Shown here piece by piece: positions 35,035-43,780 of a stretch of 64,000 nucleotides of DNA. Each line of letters starts with the position of its first letter. Positions within the stretch are counted from its first letter, which is position 1. The notes beneath the pieces are model-generated. The model was not told the origin of the DNA, searched no databases, and saw nothing but the letters and a program-made list of their open reading frames with translations. The stretch lies in NCBI GenBank assembly GCA_002292375.1, contig DBBV01000010.1, forward strand, positions 59,423 through 123,422, written 5' to 3'. This stretch comes from Methylococcaceae bacterium UBA975. Its GTDB lineage: Bacteria > Pseudomonadota > Gammaproteobacteria > Methylococcales > Cycloclasticaceae. The position numbers and the translations under genes were made by a program.

Positions 35035-35916
35035 CTAATTTTTTTTGCAGCCATGAAGACAGGCCCACTCCCCTTTAATGAGTGGTGGGTCAAAGCTAAA
35101 GGTATCACTGTAGGCGTTAACGACCTGTTCAATTTGCTCAGTAAGAATGCCAGATAATAATAGATGGCCGTTTTTTTCGACTAAATTTGAGATGTCGTGG
35201 GCGAGTGTGACTAAGGGTTCGGCCAAAATGTTGGCAATAACATGTGTCGCGGTATCTCGCGGGTATTGTTCAGCGTCGAAGACCTGGAGTTTGTCTTGTA
35301 CCTTATTGAGTAATGCGTTGTTATGGCTGGCAGTTAAGGCTTGCGGGTCGATATCAATGCCGATAGCGTGCTCGGCACCCAGTAATAAGGCGGCGATAGC
35401 CAAGATGCCAGAACCACAGCCAAAGTCGACCACGCGAGCATTTTGCATGGAATGACTAGCGAGCCATTCAAGGCACAGCGCGGTGGTTGGGTGGGTGCCC
35501 GTACCAAACGCCAAACCGGGGTCTAAGCGCATGATGGTCGCGTTAGGTTCAGGTACCTCATGTTCAGTTGAGCAGACCCAAAAATTATTGGAGAATTTAA
35601 TGGGCTTAAAGTCGTCTAACCACACACGTTCCCATACTTGGTCCTCAAGGCGTAGTATATTGAGTGCCCAGTGTTTTTCTGTAGCTAGATGCTGGCGAAA
35701 ATACTGTTCTGCTTGATTCAGGTCACACTGTTCATCAAACAAGCCGGTAACGACCACCTGTTGCCATAATGGGGTAGTTTCTAAGGGTGGTTCGTAGATC
35801 GGTTGGTCAGCTCCGTCCGTCATGGTGACGGACAGCGAACCTAGTTCTTCAAGTAAGGTTTCAAATAATGGCGCGAGATCGGGGTTGGTTGCTATAGTCA
35901 GTTGTTGCCACGCCAT
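35035..35916 (-). CDS. prmA: Ribosomal protein L11 methyltransferase PrmA
   Basis: SAM-dependent trimethylation of L11. 293 residues: an N-terminal substrate domain (MAWQQLTIATNPDLAPLFE) and a Rossmann methyltransferase domain with GLAFGTGTHPTT (about 138-149), VVDFGCGSGILAIAALLLGA (about 165-184) and VIANILAEPLV with the NILA substrate motif. 5 bases after accC. Confidence 0.97.
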   Translation of the reverse strand: MAWQQLTIATNPDLAPLFETLLEELGSLSVTMTDGADQPIYEPPLETTPLWQQVVVTGLFDEQCDLNQAEQYFRQHLATEKHWALNILRLEDQVWERVWLDDFKPIKFSNNFWVCSTEHEVPEPNATIMRLDPGLAFGTGTHPTTALCLEWLASHSMQNARVVDFGCGSGILAIAALLLGAEHAIGIDIDPQALTASHNNALLNKVQDKLQVFDAEQYPRDTATHVIANILAEPLVTLAHDISNLVEKNGHLLLSGILTEQIEQVVNAYSDTFSFDPPLIKGEWACLHGCKKN

Positions 35917-35921
35917 GTGCC

Positions 35922-37262
35922 TTACAGTCCAAGTTTCTTTTCAAGGTAGTGAATGTTGTACACCCCGGATGAAAAGTCTTTGTCAACAACGATGTCTTTT
36001 AACAAATCGATATTGGTGTTAACGCCGTCAATGACCGTTTCACTCAGTGCGGTTTTGGTCCGAGCCAGTGCTGATTCCCGTGAATTGCCAAAAGAGATCA
36101 ACTTGCCGATCATTGAGTCATAGTATTGTGGAATGGTGTAACCATTATAAATATGGCTATCGAAACGAATGCCGGGGCCGCCGGGTATATGCAGCTGGGT
36201 GATTTTTCCGGGTGACGGCATAAAGGTTTTTGAATGCTCTGCATTTAATCGGCACTCAATCGCATGACCGGTTATTTTAATGTCTTCTTGGCGGTAGCTC
36301 AGTGGTTCGCCTGCAGCGATTTTGAGCTGCTCGGCAACAATATCAACGCCGGTGACTATTTCGGTAATAGGGTGTTCTACCTGAACCCGGGTGTTCATTT
36401 CGATGAAATAAAACTCACCTTTTTCATATAAAAACTCGAATGTACCGGCGCCGTGATAATCAATTTCAGCACAGGCCTTAGCGCAACGACTACCGATTTC
36501 TTGACGCACCTGTTCGCTAATACCAATAGCCGGTGCTTCTTCAATAACCTTTTGATGTTTGCGTTGCGTTGAGCAATCGCGTTCACCAAGATGAATAGCA
36601 TTGCCGTGTTTATCGGCCAATATTTGAAATTCAATGTGGCGCGGTGTTTCTAGGAATTTTTCCATGTACACCATGTCATTACCAAAAAAATTGTTAGCTT
36701 CAGTTTTGGTCAGCGAAATAGCGTTTAGTAACGCTGCTTCGGTGTGTACAACACGCATGCCGCGTCCACCGCCACCACCGGCGGCTTTAATAATAATCGG
36801 GTAACCTATATTACGTGCAATCTGGATGTTTTTTTGTTTATCGTCGCCGAGTGGTCCATCAGAACCGGGAACACAGGGGACACCGGCTTTTTTCATTGCC
36901 TCGATCGCTGATACCTTATCACCCATCAAGCGAATGGTTTCTGAGCGCGGGCCAATAAAGGTAAAGCCGCTTTGTTCTACGCGCTCAGCAAAATCTGCAT
37001 TTTCGGATAAAAAACCGTAACCCGGATGGATTGCTTCGGCATCGGTGATTTCAGCTGCGCTGATAATAGCGGGGACATTAAGGTAGCTTTCGGTTGAGGA
37101 GGGGCCGCCAATACACACCGACTCGTCAGCCAAGCGAACGTGTTTTAAGTCTCTGTCGGCGCTCGAGTGAACGGCCACGGTTTGAATGCCAAGTTCACGG
37201 CAGGCGCGTAAAATACGCAAAGCAATTTCGCCGCGGTTGGCAATAAGAATTTTATCGAACAT
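35922..37262 (-). CDS. accC: Biotin carboxylase subunit AccC
   Basis: ATP-grasp enzyme that carboxylates the biotin of AccB, first half-reaction of acetyl-CoA carboxylase. 446 residues, starting MFDKILIANRGEIALRILRA. It contains IHPGYGFLSENADFA, the Gly-rich KAAGGGGGRGMRVV (about 159-172), LGERDCSTQRKHQK (about 226-239), and EMNTRVQVEHPITE with the catalytic Arg/Glu. Confidence 0.98.
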   Translation of the reverse strand: MFDKILIANRGEIALRILRACRELGIQTVAVHSSADRDLKHVRLADESVCIGGPSSTESYLNVPAIISAAEITDAEAIHPGYGFLSENADFAERVEQSGFTFIGPRSETIRLMGDKVSAIEAMKKAGVPCVPGSDGPLGDDKQKNIQIARNIGYPIIIKAAGGGGGRGMRVVHTEAALLNAISLTKTEANNFFGNDMVYMEKFLETPRHIEFQILADKHGNAIHLGERDCSTQRKHQKVIEEAPAIGISEQVRQEIGSRCAKACAEIDYHGAGTFEFLYEKGEFYFIEMNTRVQVEHPITEIVTGVDIVAEQLKIAAGEPLSYRQEDIKITGHAIECRLNAEHSKTFMPSPGKITQLHIPGGPGIRFDSHIYNGYTIPQYYDSMIGKLISFGNSRESALARTKTALSETVIDGVNTNIDLLKDIVVDKDFSSGVYNIHYLEKKLGL

Positions 37263-37296
37263 ATTTCTCTCGTCGATGAGTAAATTAAAAGATCAA

Positions 37297-37737
37297 TTAT
37301 TCTATGATGAATAAAGGTTGGTCAAACTCAACGGCTTGGCCGTTATCTGATAAAACTGACTTCACCACGCCAGCAGCATCCGATTCGATTTGGTTAAGGA
37401 TTTTCATCGCCTCAATAATGCATAGCACATCACCTTTTTGAACGGTTTGCCCTATGCTGACAAAAGGCGGTGAACCAGGCGACGGTGCATTGTAAAACGT
37501 ACCGACCATCGGTGACTTAACGGTATGACCTGAAGACTCGATGATAGGGCTTGCTGCTGGTTGTGACTCGACACTTATCGCAGCGGCTACAGGCGCAGGC
37601 GCTTGTGCGACAGTAACAGGCTGGGTAGATGAGTAACGATTGATGCGCACTGATTCCTCACCTTCGTGAATTTCAATTTCTGCAATATCGGACTCTTCAA
37701 TTAATTCGATGAGTTTTTTAACTTTTCTTATATCCAT
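37297..37737 (-). CDS. accB: Biotin carboxyl carrier protein AccB
   Basis: 146 residues: an N-terminal helix that docks on AccC (MDIRKVKKLIELIEE), a Pro/Ala linker (about 45-70) and a biotinyl domain with biotin-accepting Lys in CIIEAMKILNQIE (about 106-118). Between aroQ and accC, as usual in gammaproteobacteria. Confidence 0.97.
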   Translation of the reverse strand: MDIRKVKKLIELIEESDIAEIEIHEGEESVRINRYSSTQPVTVAQAPAPVAAAISVESQPAASPIIESSGHTVKSPMVGTFYNAPSPGSPPFVSIGQTVQKGDVLCIIEAMKILNQIESDAAGVVKSVLSDNGQAVEFDQPLFIIE

Positions 37738-37739
37738 GA

Positions 37740-38192
37740 TTAATCTCTTGCTGGTTGTTCAATTAAGGGGATAGCGGCTAATAGCGCTAATTGATAACTA
37801 TTCGGCCCGAATCCACAGATCACGCCCTTGGCGATATCTGAAAAGTACGAGTGTTGGCGGAACGATTCGCGGGCGTGTACATTTGACAGGTGTAATTCAA
37901 TAAAAGGTGTGTCACTGGCTAATAAGGCATCACGCAAAGCAACACTGGTATGTGTGAAGGCGGCAGGGTTCAATAGAATAAAAGCGACGCCGTTTTGTTT
38001 GCTTTGTTGTACCGTATTGACTAAGTCGTGTTCAGCATTGCTTTGGTAAAAAACGACGGTATGCCCATGTTGTTCTGCGAGACTTTTTAGCTCGATCTCT
38101 ATGTCAGCCAATGTTGTGGCGCCATATATTTCGGGCTCTCGACTGCCTAACATGTTTAGATTGGGTCCGTTAATGACAGAAATAATGGCCAT
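37740..38192 (-). CDS. aroQ: Type II 3-dehydroquinate dehydratase AroQ
   Basis: Shikimate-pathway enzyme. 150 residues, starting ISVINGPNLNMLGSREPEIYG (about 3-23, holding the catalytic Tyr), then FYQSNAEHDLV, LNPAAFTHTSVALRDAL, and FIELHLSNVHARESFRQHS with the catalytic His. Immediately precedes accB. Confidence 0.97.
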   Translation of the reverse strand: MAIISVINGPNLNMLGSREPEIYGATTLADIEIELKSLAEQHGHTVVFYQSNAEHDLVNTVQQSKQNGVAFILLNPAAFTHTSVALRDALLASDTPFIELHLSNVHARESFRQHSYFSDIAKGVICGFGPNSYQLALLAAIPLIEQPARD

Positions 38193-38328
38193 ATAAAGCG
38201 TTCACTCAGGTAAATTTAACTGTAATTTATACGTGTTAGTCGTAGATTTTGTCAAAGCTCGGATCGAAAGTCTAGAAAAATACTTAGTTAGCGTAAGATA
38301 AAGACAAATAAACGTAAGATAGAAGCAG

Positions 38329-38871
38329 TTAGTCGTCTTGCAGTTGCGTAAGCTGTAATATTTTTTGCGTGCTGAGAAGGCCCACCTGGCGGCCAATTAT
38401 CTGTCCTTTGCGGTTAATGATGACCGAAAAAGGTAAAGCACCGTAGGTATTTCCGTACTGATTGGCTAATGCTATACCCTCAGATTCTGCAATCAGATTG
38501 GGGTAATTGATACCCATTTCCATAGCAAATTGACTGACCGCTTCAGTGTCATCAATAGCAACGCCAATAAACTGTAAGCCTGCGGAGCCATATTTTTTCT
38601 GTAGGGCGATAAATTCTGGAATTTCTTTACGGCAGGGTGGGCACCAAGTAGCCCAAAAATTTAACACAATATATTGACCATCCCATTCATTAATATGCCG
38701 GACTTCACCCTCTAAATCCTGCAAGGAAAAATCAGGCCGTGTTGGGGGTGTTGCTTTATCATTAAGCGCTTCGGCACTAACTTGATGATCAATGTTGTAA
38801 GCGGCAACGGCGAGCAATAAAAGTACGCCAAGGCTCAGAGACCATGTCAGAGGGGATTTATATTTATTCAT
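38329..38871 (-). CDS. TlpA/ResA-like thiol-disulfide oxidoreductase
   Basis: A 180-residue membrane-anchored periplasmic thioredoxin-fold protein. One N-terminal span (SLSLGVLLLLAVAAY, about 11-25), then FSLQDLEGEVRHINEW and active site NFWATWCPPCRKEIPEF (WCPPC about 75-79), with cis-Pro in GALPFSVI. The start is flush with the dsbD stop, so DsbD probably supplies its electrons. Targets may include cytochrome c apoproteins, not testable here. Confidence 0.9.
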   Translation of the reverse strand: MNKYKSPLTWSLSLGVLLLLAVAAYNIDHQVSAEALNDKATPPTRPDFSLQDLEGEVRHINEWDGQYIVLNFWATWCPPCRKEIPEFIALQKKYGSAGLQFIGVAIDDTEAVSQFAMEMGINYPNLIAESEGIALANQYGNTYGALPFSVIINRKGQIIGRQVGLLSTQKILQLTQLQDD

Positions 38872-40743
38872 TTAAAGTAGTGAATTGAGTCTTTTTAAAA
38901 AATCGTCAGCAGGCATATAACCAACGACACGGGCCTGTTCGATTTCGCTTGAGTCGGTGTTGAAAAATAAAATAGCGGGTGGCCCGATAAGCGAAAACTT
39001 CTTTAAAAGGGCTTTGTCGTTATTATCATTAAGCGTTACATCGGCTTGTAAAAGCATGGTGTTGCTTAATGCGCTAGCAACGGATGGGTCACTGAAAGTG
39101 TAGGCTTCTAGCTCTTTGCATGAGATGCACCAGTCGGCATAAAAATCCAGCATCACCCGTTGCTTGTTGTTGGCCGCAACTTGCAATTGTGTATTCAATT
39201 CCTCTAAGGACTTGATGCGTTGAAAAGAGAGCGCAGAGTGTCGTTCAGCGCTGCCTTGGGATACGCTGAAGTTGGCGAGTGGTTTTAATGGATTGGTGCC
39301 ACCCGAAGTCGCACCCAGCACGAGCACAACGCCATATAGTAGCAACACGGTGCCGATACCTTTGCTGAATTTTAACCAACCAGAGGCGTCGTCTGGCAGT
39401 CGGTCAGTGGCTTTTAGATAAATAGCGCAAATGATCAAAAGGCTGGCCCATAAAAACAGAATGACGGTTGCCGGTAATACGCGCTCCATTAACCAAATTG
39501 CCACGGCAAGTAATAAAACCCCGAAAAAATATTTTATTGGCTCCATCCAGTGACCTGCTTTAGGGAGCAGCTTGCCCGCTGAAACACCGATTAGCAATAG
39601 CGGAACACCCATGCCAAGGCCTAGAGAAAACAGGGCTAAGCCACCTAATGTGGCGTCCCCTGTTTGGCCAATATAAATCAACACACCCGCCAGAGGCGCG
39701 GCGACACAGGGGCCCACGATCAAGGTAGACAGGATGCCCATAGCGGCGCTACCCCATAAAGAACCGTGTTTTTGATGTTGTGACAACTGGGACAGTTTGC
39801 TTTGTATCGATGCGGGTAATTGGATGTTGTATAGGCCAAACATCGATAAGGCGAGCAGTATAAAGATAAAACTGAAGGTAGTTAAAATCCACGGATTTTG
39901 GAAAGTGGCTTGTAAGTTACTACCGAATATGCCCGCTAATACACCAAATACGGCGTAAGTAGCGGCTGAGGCCAAAACATAACTGAGTGATAGGTAAAAG
40001 GCCTTGCGGCTGGTTAGCGCTTTACCGTGGCCAATAATAATGCCGGATAAAATCGGAATCATTGGAAACACACAGGGAGTCAGTGATAACAGTAAGCCAA
40101 ACCCAAAGAAGGTGATACAAGTTAACCAAAGGGCATCATTAAATAAGGCGTTTGAAATTTTATTTTGTTCGGAAATGAAGGGGTTTGCATTTTGCGCGTT
40201 CCCGCTGCCGGCGGTGTTGAGGCTTGCGGGTACAAAAAGACTAACGGTTTTATTCATGGGTGGGTAACAAACACCCCTATCTGCGCAACCTTGAAAAGAG
40301 ATTTGAAGGCTGATTTCGCTTGGTTCGGTAATTGGAACTGCTAACGATTGAATAAGCGTGACATCACCGTAGTAGACGAGGGTGTCTCCAAAAATTTCAT
40401 CGTATTTTTGTGTGCCTGTCGGAAAATCGATCGCTTTTAGGCTAAGGTCCTTTGGCGAAACCGGGGTGATTTTTATCTTATCTTGGTATAAGTAATAACC
40501 ATCGGCTACGCGCCAATTTAAACTAATCTCTTGTTGCTCATTGATGTGAGCTGAAAAACTAAACGCTTGGTCGGGTTCGAGCAATTGATCCCCTGCGCCC
40601 TGTTTCGAGTTTGAGAACAAGCCACCTAATGCATCTAATGAAGCGCCGAGTAATGGCTTTTCGTTGCTGGTGGCTAGAGTGCTCGTATCCATTAAGCAAA
40701 GGCCTAGAAGAATAATTAAACGTTTGAGTAAGGCTGTGTTCAT
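38872..40743 (-). CDS. dsbD: Thiol:disulfide interchange protein DsbD
   Basis: Carries electrons from cytoplasmic thioredoxin to periplasmic thiol proteins. About 623 residues. A signal peptide is followed by an alpha domain with the Cys pair in FQGCADRGVCYPP (about 155-167). The eight-span beta domain has Cys in LSLTPCVFPMIPIL and VGPCVAAPLAG, and the gamma thioredoxin domain has DWCISCKELE. The start is ATG 40743; a TTG 12 bases upstream is possible but adds four residues before a normal signal peptide. Confidence 0.96.
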   Translation of the reverse strand: MNTALLKRLIILLGLCLMDTSTLATSNEKPLLGASLDALGGLFSNSKQGAGDQLLEPDQAFSFSAHINEQQEISLNWRVADGYYLYQDKIKITPVSPKDLSLKAIDFPTGTQKYDEIFGDTLVYYGDVTLIQSLAVPITEPSEISLQISFQGCADRGVCYPPMNKTVSLFVPASLNTAGSGNAQNANPFISEQNKISNALFNDALWLTCITFFGFGLLLSLTPCVFPMIPILSGIIIGHGKALTSRKAFYLSLSYVLASAATYAVFGVLAGIFGSNLQATFQNPWILTTFSFIFILLALSMFGLYNIQLPASIQSKLSQLSQHQKHGSLWGSAAMGILSTLIVGPCVAAPLAGVLIYIGQTGDATLGGLALFSLGLGMGVPLLLIGVSAGKLLPKAGHWMEPIKYFFGVLLLAVAIWLMERVLPATVILFLWASLLIICAIYLKATDRLPDDASGWLKFSKGIGTVLLLYGVVLVLGATSGGTNPLKPLANFSVSQGSAERHSALSFQRIKSLEELNTQLQVAANNKQRVMLDFYADWCISCKELEAYTFSDPSVASALSNTMLLQADVTLNDNNDKALLKKFSLIGPPAILFFNTDSSEIEQARVVGYMPADDFLKRLNSLL

Positions 40744-41023
40744 AGGGTGTGCCAATCTAGCTATTGGGCTGCAGGAGCAGTGTTTTTGTTATAGGTCTGT
40801 ATTATAGCCTGTTAGGGCGTTTGCAAAATACTGGATTTAGTTGGGATGCAGATGAAGACCTTATGCGTAAGCCGTATCTTTCACGTGCCTTTAACGTATC
40901 CATGGTTAGCAACGGCAATGTTGCTTAGCATTGACTCGCTTAGCGAATTTAATTATTGATGAATTTTAATTATTTGATAAGCTTTTTTTACAATAGCCCG
41001 GTTCCTGTGTAAGCTATTTCGCT

Positions 41024-41488
41024 ATGAATCCTTTCTCATTTTTCTTGCTTTTGCTGATTACTGTTCCTGTCGTAGAAATTTACTTTCTTATTCAGGTCGG
41101 TAGTATGATTGGCGCCTTTCCCACAGTACTACTGATTGTTTTTACTGCGGTATTAGGTGCCTATTTATTTAAATTGCAAGGCATGACAACCTTGCAGCGC
41201 GTGCAAGCGAGTTTGTCGCGTGGGGAAATACCTGCCCTAGACATGATCGAAGGCGTTATGTTGCTGCTGAGTGCCGCGCTGTTATTGACGCCAGGTTTTG
41301 TGACCGATGTATTGGGTTTTATTTGCTTGGTGCCGGCATTCCGAACCCGGCTGGCCTTGGTGTTGTTAGGCAGTCAATTCATTAATTCTACGACGGGTTC
41401 GTTCCAACAAAACTCGGATTCAGATGTTATTGAAGGTGAGTTCAAGCGTGAAGATGACCCTGAAATTGACTATAAAGACACTAAATAG
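41024..41488 (+). CDS. fxsA: FxsA-family membrane protein
   Basis: A 154-residue protein with about three membrane segments: PFSFFLLLLITVPVVEIYFL (about 3-22), FPTVLLIVFTAVLGAYLF and the pair around MLLLSAALLLTPGFVTDVLG (about 79-98). It has an acidic tail. In E. coli FxsA modulates F-exclusion of phage T7; the native role is unknown. The 280 bases upstream, to dsbD, show no other gene. Confidence 0.92.
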   Translation: MNPFSFFLLLLITVPVVEIYFLIQVGSMIGAFPTVLLIVFTAVLGAYLFKLQGMTTLQRVQASLSRGEIPALDMIEGVMLLLSAALLLTPGFVTDVLGFICLVPAFRTRLALVLLGSQFINSTTGSFQQNSDSDVIEGEFKREDDPEIDYKDTK

Positions 41489-41492
41489 CCCG

Positions 41493-41795
41493 TTACAGTA
41501 CGACCTCGAAACCCTCAAAATTCGGGTGCCCTAAATACAGGCCTTTGTTCTGCCCCGCTTGAGCATGCACTTGCTTAAATGCATCAGAATGAGTCCATGC
41601 TTCAAAAGCGGCTCTGCTTTGCCAAACGGTATGCGAGGCAAATAGGGTGTGTTCGTCTGATGAGGGGCCACGTAGCAAATTAAAGCTAGTGAAGCCAGCA
41701 ACCCCGTCTAAGCGTGATTCACGTTGCCGCCACACGTTTTCAAAGGCTTCTTCCTTACCGGGGACTATTTTAAAACGATTCATTGCTATAAACAT
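41493..41795 (-). CDS. Antibiotic biosynthesis monooxygenase (ABM)-domain protein
   Basis: A 100-residue dimeric ferredoxin-like-fold protein. Visible are MNRFKIVPGKEEAFENVWRQRES (first strand and helix, about 5-27), SFNLLRGPSS and HTVWQSRAAFEAWTHSDAF (about 55-73), typical of ABM/IsdG-like proteins. IsdG relatives break down haem, but most family members have no known substrate. 3 bases after the MFS gene, so likely co-transcribed. Confidence 0.82.
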   Translation of the reverse strand: MFIAMNRFKIVPGKEEAFENVWRQRESRLDGVAGFTSFNLLRGPSSDEHTLFASHTVWQSRAAFEAWTHSDAFKQVHAQAGQNKGLYLGHPNFEGFEVVL

Positions 41796-41798
41796 ACA

Positions 41799-42989
41799 TT
41801 ACTCATTGAGTTGAATGGGAGGCTTTTTCATTAATTGCCGCAAGGCCGTTAGCCCATAGATGGGGCCTATGGCCAGTAATATTACGGCAATCTGTAAGTT
41901 AAAGTGACTGATTAATGCATTAAAAACCTGCAAACTAACGATGGTTAAAGCAAAGCCGAGGCAAATGACTAAGGTAATCGCTGAGCCAACGGCATCAGCG
42001 GGCGCTGTTTTGGCATTAAGGGTCGAGAATTGAGGTGAATCGCCGGCAACAGTCATGCCCCAAACCAGAAGGTAGATGATGAAAATGGGTGCTGGCGCGT
42101 TGATCATCAGCGGAAAAAAGAGGCAGCAGGCGGCCGAGGTGGCTAATTGGTAAAAAGCAACGCGTGCGCTGCCTTGTTTTAACGAAACGATGCCGCCCAA
42201 AATACATCCTAAGGCCCCAGACGCAATAATTAAAAAACTCCAGAGAGGAATATTTAGTACGTTGGCTGTTTGCGTGCTGTAGTAGAGAAGTATCAATGGC
42301 ACAAATGCCCAAAAAGTATACAGCTCCCACATATGACCAAAATAGCCAAAGGAAGAGGCTTTAAAGTCCTTTGACTTGAAAATATTTAATAAAGCGCTAC
42401 CTTCGTGCTGTTGGCTGTGCTTGTTATGTGTTGTTTCCGGAATAAATAATACCACCGACAAACCACCGCAAAGGGCAAGCGCAGAGGCACAAAAAATGAC
42501 CCATTGCCAGTTGAACGAAAAATTTAGGTAGTTAACAAGATGAGGAAACGCCGTGCCAGCGACTAACGCGCCAACGATGTAGCCGAGTGCACGGCCTAAG
42601 TTCTGCGGGTACCATGTTGCGGCGATTTTAACCCCAACAGGGTAAATGCCTGCAAGGAAAAAACCGGTCAAACAACGTGAGATCAGTAAGCTATTATCAG
42701 TTAATGGAACGATCAGAATAATGGCGTTGCTCAAGCTAGCCAATACGCTTGATACCAGAAAAACCCGGCCAGTTGGGAAACGATCAGTCACATTGCTCAG
42801 TGAAAAAACAAGGGTTCCTAAGATAAAACCGAGCTGAACCGCCGACGTCATATTAGAAATGTCAAAGCGAGTCTCAGGGAGGGCTAATAACAGAGCGTTT
42901 ACAATGGCGTTGCCCGAAAACCATAAAGAAGACCCAGAGAAAACAGCGAAAACTAAGGTGGCTAGTAGCCATTTTGGACGGTGGTTCAT
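41799..42989 (-). CDS. Major facilitator superfamily transporter
   Basis: About 396 residues and 12 predicted membrane spans in two halves. The start is put at MNHRPKWLLATLVFAVFS, because the 64 residues upstream in the frame are non-hydrophobic and unlike a transporter. A loop 2-3 motif (LSNVTDRFPTGRVFLVSS) resembles the MFS motif A. An acidic-His linker lies near the middle (ETTHNKHSQQHEG). The substrate cannot be assigned. Grouped with the ABM gene downstream. Confidence 0.85.
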   Translation of the reverse strand: MNHRPKWLLATLVFAVFSGSSLWFSGNAIVNALLLALPETRFDISNMTSAVQLGFILGTLVFSLSNVTDRFPTGRVFLVSSVLASLSNAIILIVPLTDNSLLISRCLTGFFLAGIYPVGVKIAATWYPQNLGRALGYIVGALVAGTAFPHLVNYLNFSFNWQWVIFCASALALCGGLSVVLFIPETTHNKHSQQHEGSALLNIFKSKDFKASSFGYFGHMWELYTFWAFVPLILLYYSTQTANVLNIPLWSFLIIASGALGCILGGIVSLKQGSARVAFYQLATSAACCLFFPLMINAPAPIFIIYLLVWGMTVAGDSPQFSTLNAKTAPADAVGSAITLVICLGFALTIVSLQVFNALISHFNLQIAVILLAIGPIYGLTALRQLMKKPPIQLNE

Positions 42990-43345
42990 AGTGTGTGTTG
43001 TCTGGTTATTAACGTCTAGGGCATTATCGGGACCTCTATTATTGATTGATTCGGCCCATGACAGGTATTTTTTTCGCGCTATTGAAAGGGGTGATTTTAT
43101 GCTAACAGGATAGCCAGTGAAGGGGGGGTAAATAATCCCCCATGGGTCTATAAGCGCGGCTAGGACTCGTTTGCTTAACATCGTAGGCCTGCCTGGTTAT
43201 ATCAACACGCTATAAGTAACGTCGTTGAAATGACCATTAATACTATTAAATTTATCTAAAAGTGTTGCGGTGCAATAAAAAGTCATTATAATGCACTGCA
43301 ACAAAGCGGTATTTTTATTTAAACTAACTCTAAAAGGATATTAAT
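42990..43345. other. Gene-free stretch before the phasin gene
   Basis: 356 bases with no credible ORF. A G-run/C-run hairpin (GGGGG at 43124-43128 with CCCCC at 43137-43141) has no T-tract and is probably incidental. The distal 80 bases hold the phasin promoter described separately. Confidence 0.4.
43264..43302 (+). promoter_or_regulatory. Phasin promoter with two palindromic boxes
   Basis: A consensus -10 TATAAT (43287-43292) lies 16 bases from TTGCGG (43265-43270). Each promoter element is covered by a GCA-type box: TTGCGGTGCAA (43265-43275) and ATGCACTGCAA (43291-43301). Together they form an 11-base inverted repeat (GTTGCGGTGCA / TGCACTGCAAC) with one mismatch. Repressor binding there would block the promoter. 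PHA regulators of the PhaR type bind TGC/GCA repeats before phasin genes, so PhaR control is a reasonable inference. Confidence 0.6.
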
Positions 43346-43708
43346 ATGTTAAATAATCTAGAATTTTTATTGGCCCCTGCCAAAAAAATAGCTGAATTAA
43401 ATAAAGCGCAAATCGAAAAAGTAGTTGCAGCACAGCAAGCTGCAGTAAAAGAGTATGTTGCTTTAACAGAAGCCCGTATGAAAGCGGCGACTGCGATTAA
43501 AGATGTTGATGGCTTAAATACGTTTGTTAAAGACCAAGTCGAATTGGCTAAAAACGGTTTTGAAAAAGCGTTGGCAGATAGCAAAGTATTGGCGGATGAC
43601 GTAAAAGCGTATAACGAAGAAGTGATTAAACTTGTTCAAGAAAGCAATGCAGCGGTTACTAAAGAAGTAAAAGAATCAGTTAAAAAAGCAGTTAAAAAAG
43701 CAGCTTAA
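43346..43708 (+). CDS. Phasin family protein
   Basis: A 120-residue, almost wholly helical protein of the phasin type, coating polyhydroxyalkanoate granules. Seen: FLLAPAKKIAELNKAQIEKV, then an amphipathic Ala/Lys/Glu/Val helix region with AAVKEYVALTEARMKAATA and FVKDQVELAKNGFEKALADS, and a Lys/Ala-rich C-terminus (KKAVKKAA) resembling PhaF tails. Strong ribosome site (AAAAGGA), strong terminator and a regulated promoter indicate high expression. No PHA synthase is in the window. Confidence 0.85.
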   Translation: MLNNLEFLLAPAKKIAELNKAQIEKVVAAQQAAVKEYVALTEARMKAATAIKDVDGLNTFVKDQVELAKNGFEKALADSKVLADDVKAYNEEVIKLVQESNAAVTKEVKESVKKAVKKAA

Positions 43709-43732
43709 GTTTAACGGGTTTAAAGAATTAAG

Positions 43733-43761
43733 CCGCTACCTTCGGGTAGCGGTTTTTTTTT
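43733..43761 (+). terminator. Intrinsic terminator after the phasin gene
   Basis: CCGCTACC (43733-43740) pairs with GGTAGCGG (43745-43752) around a short TTCG-containing loop, then nine T residues. Confidence 0.93.
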
Positions 43762-43780
43762 GCCTGTCAATTTGTTGCGT

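Noticed and set aside
43124..43141. G-run/C-run hairpin before the phasin gene as a terminator
   Set aside because: No T-tract on either side and no gene ending immediately before it.
42990..43181. N-terminal 64-residue extension of the MFS transporter
   Set aside because: Non-hydrophobic, unlike transporters, and the ATG at 42989 gives a normal start of span 1.
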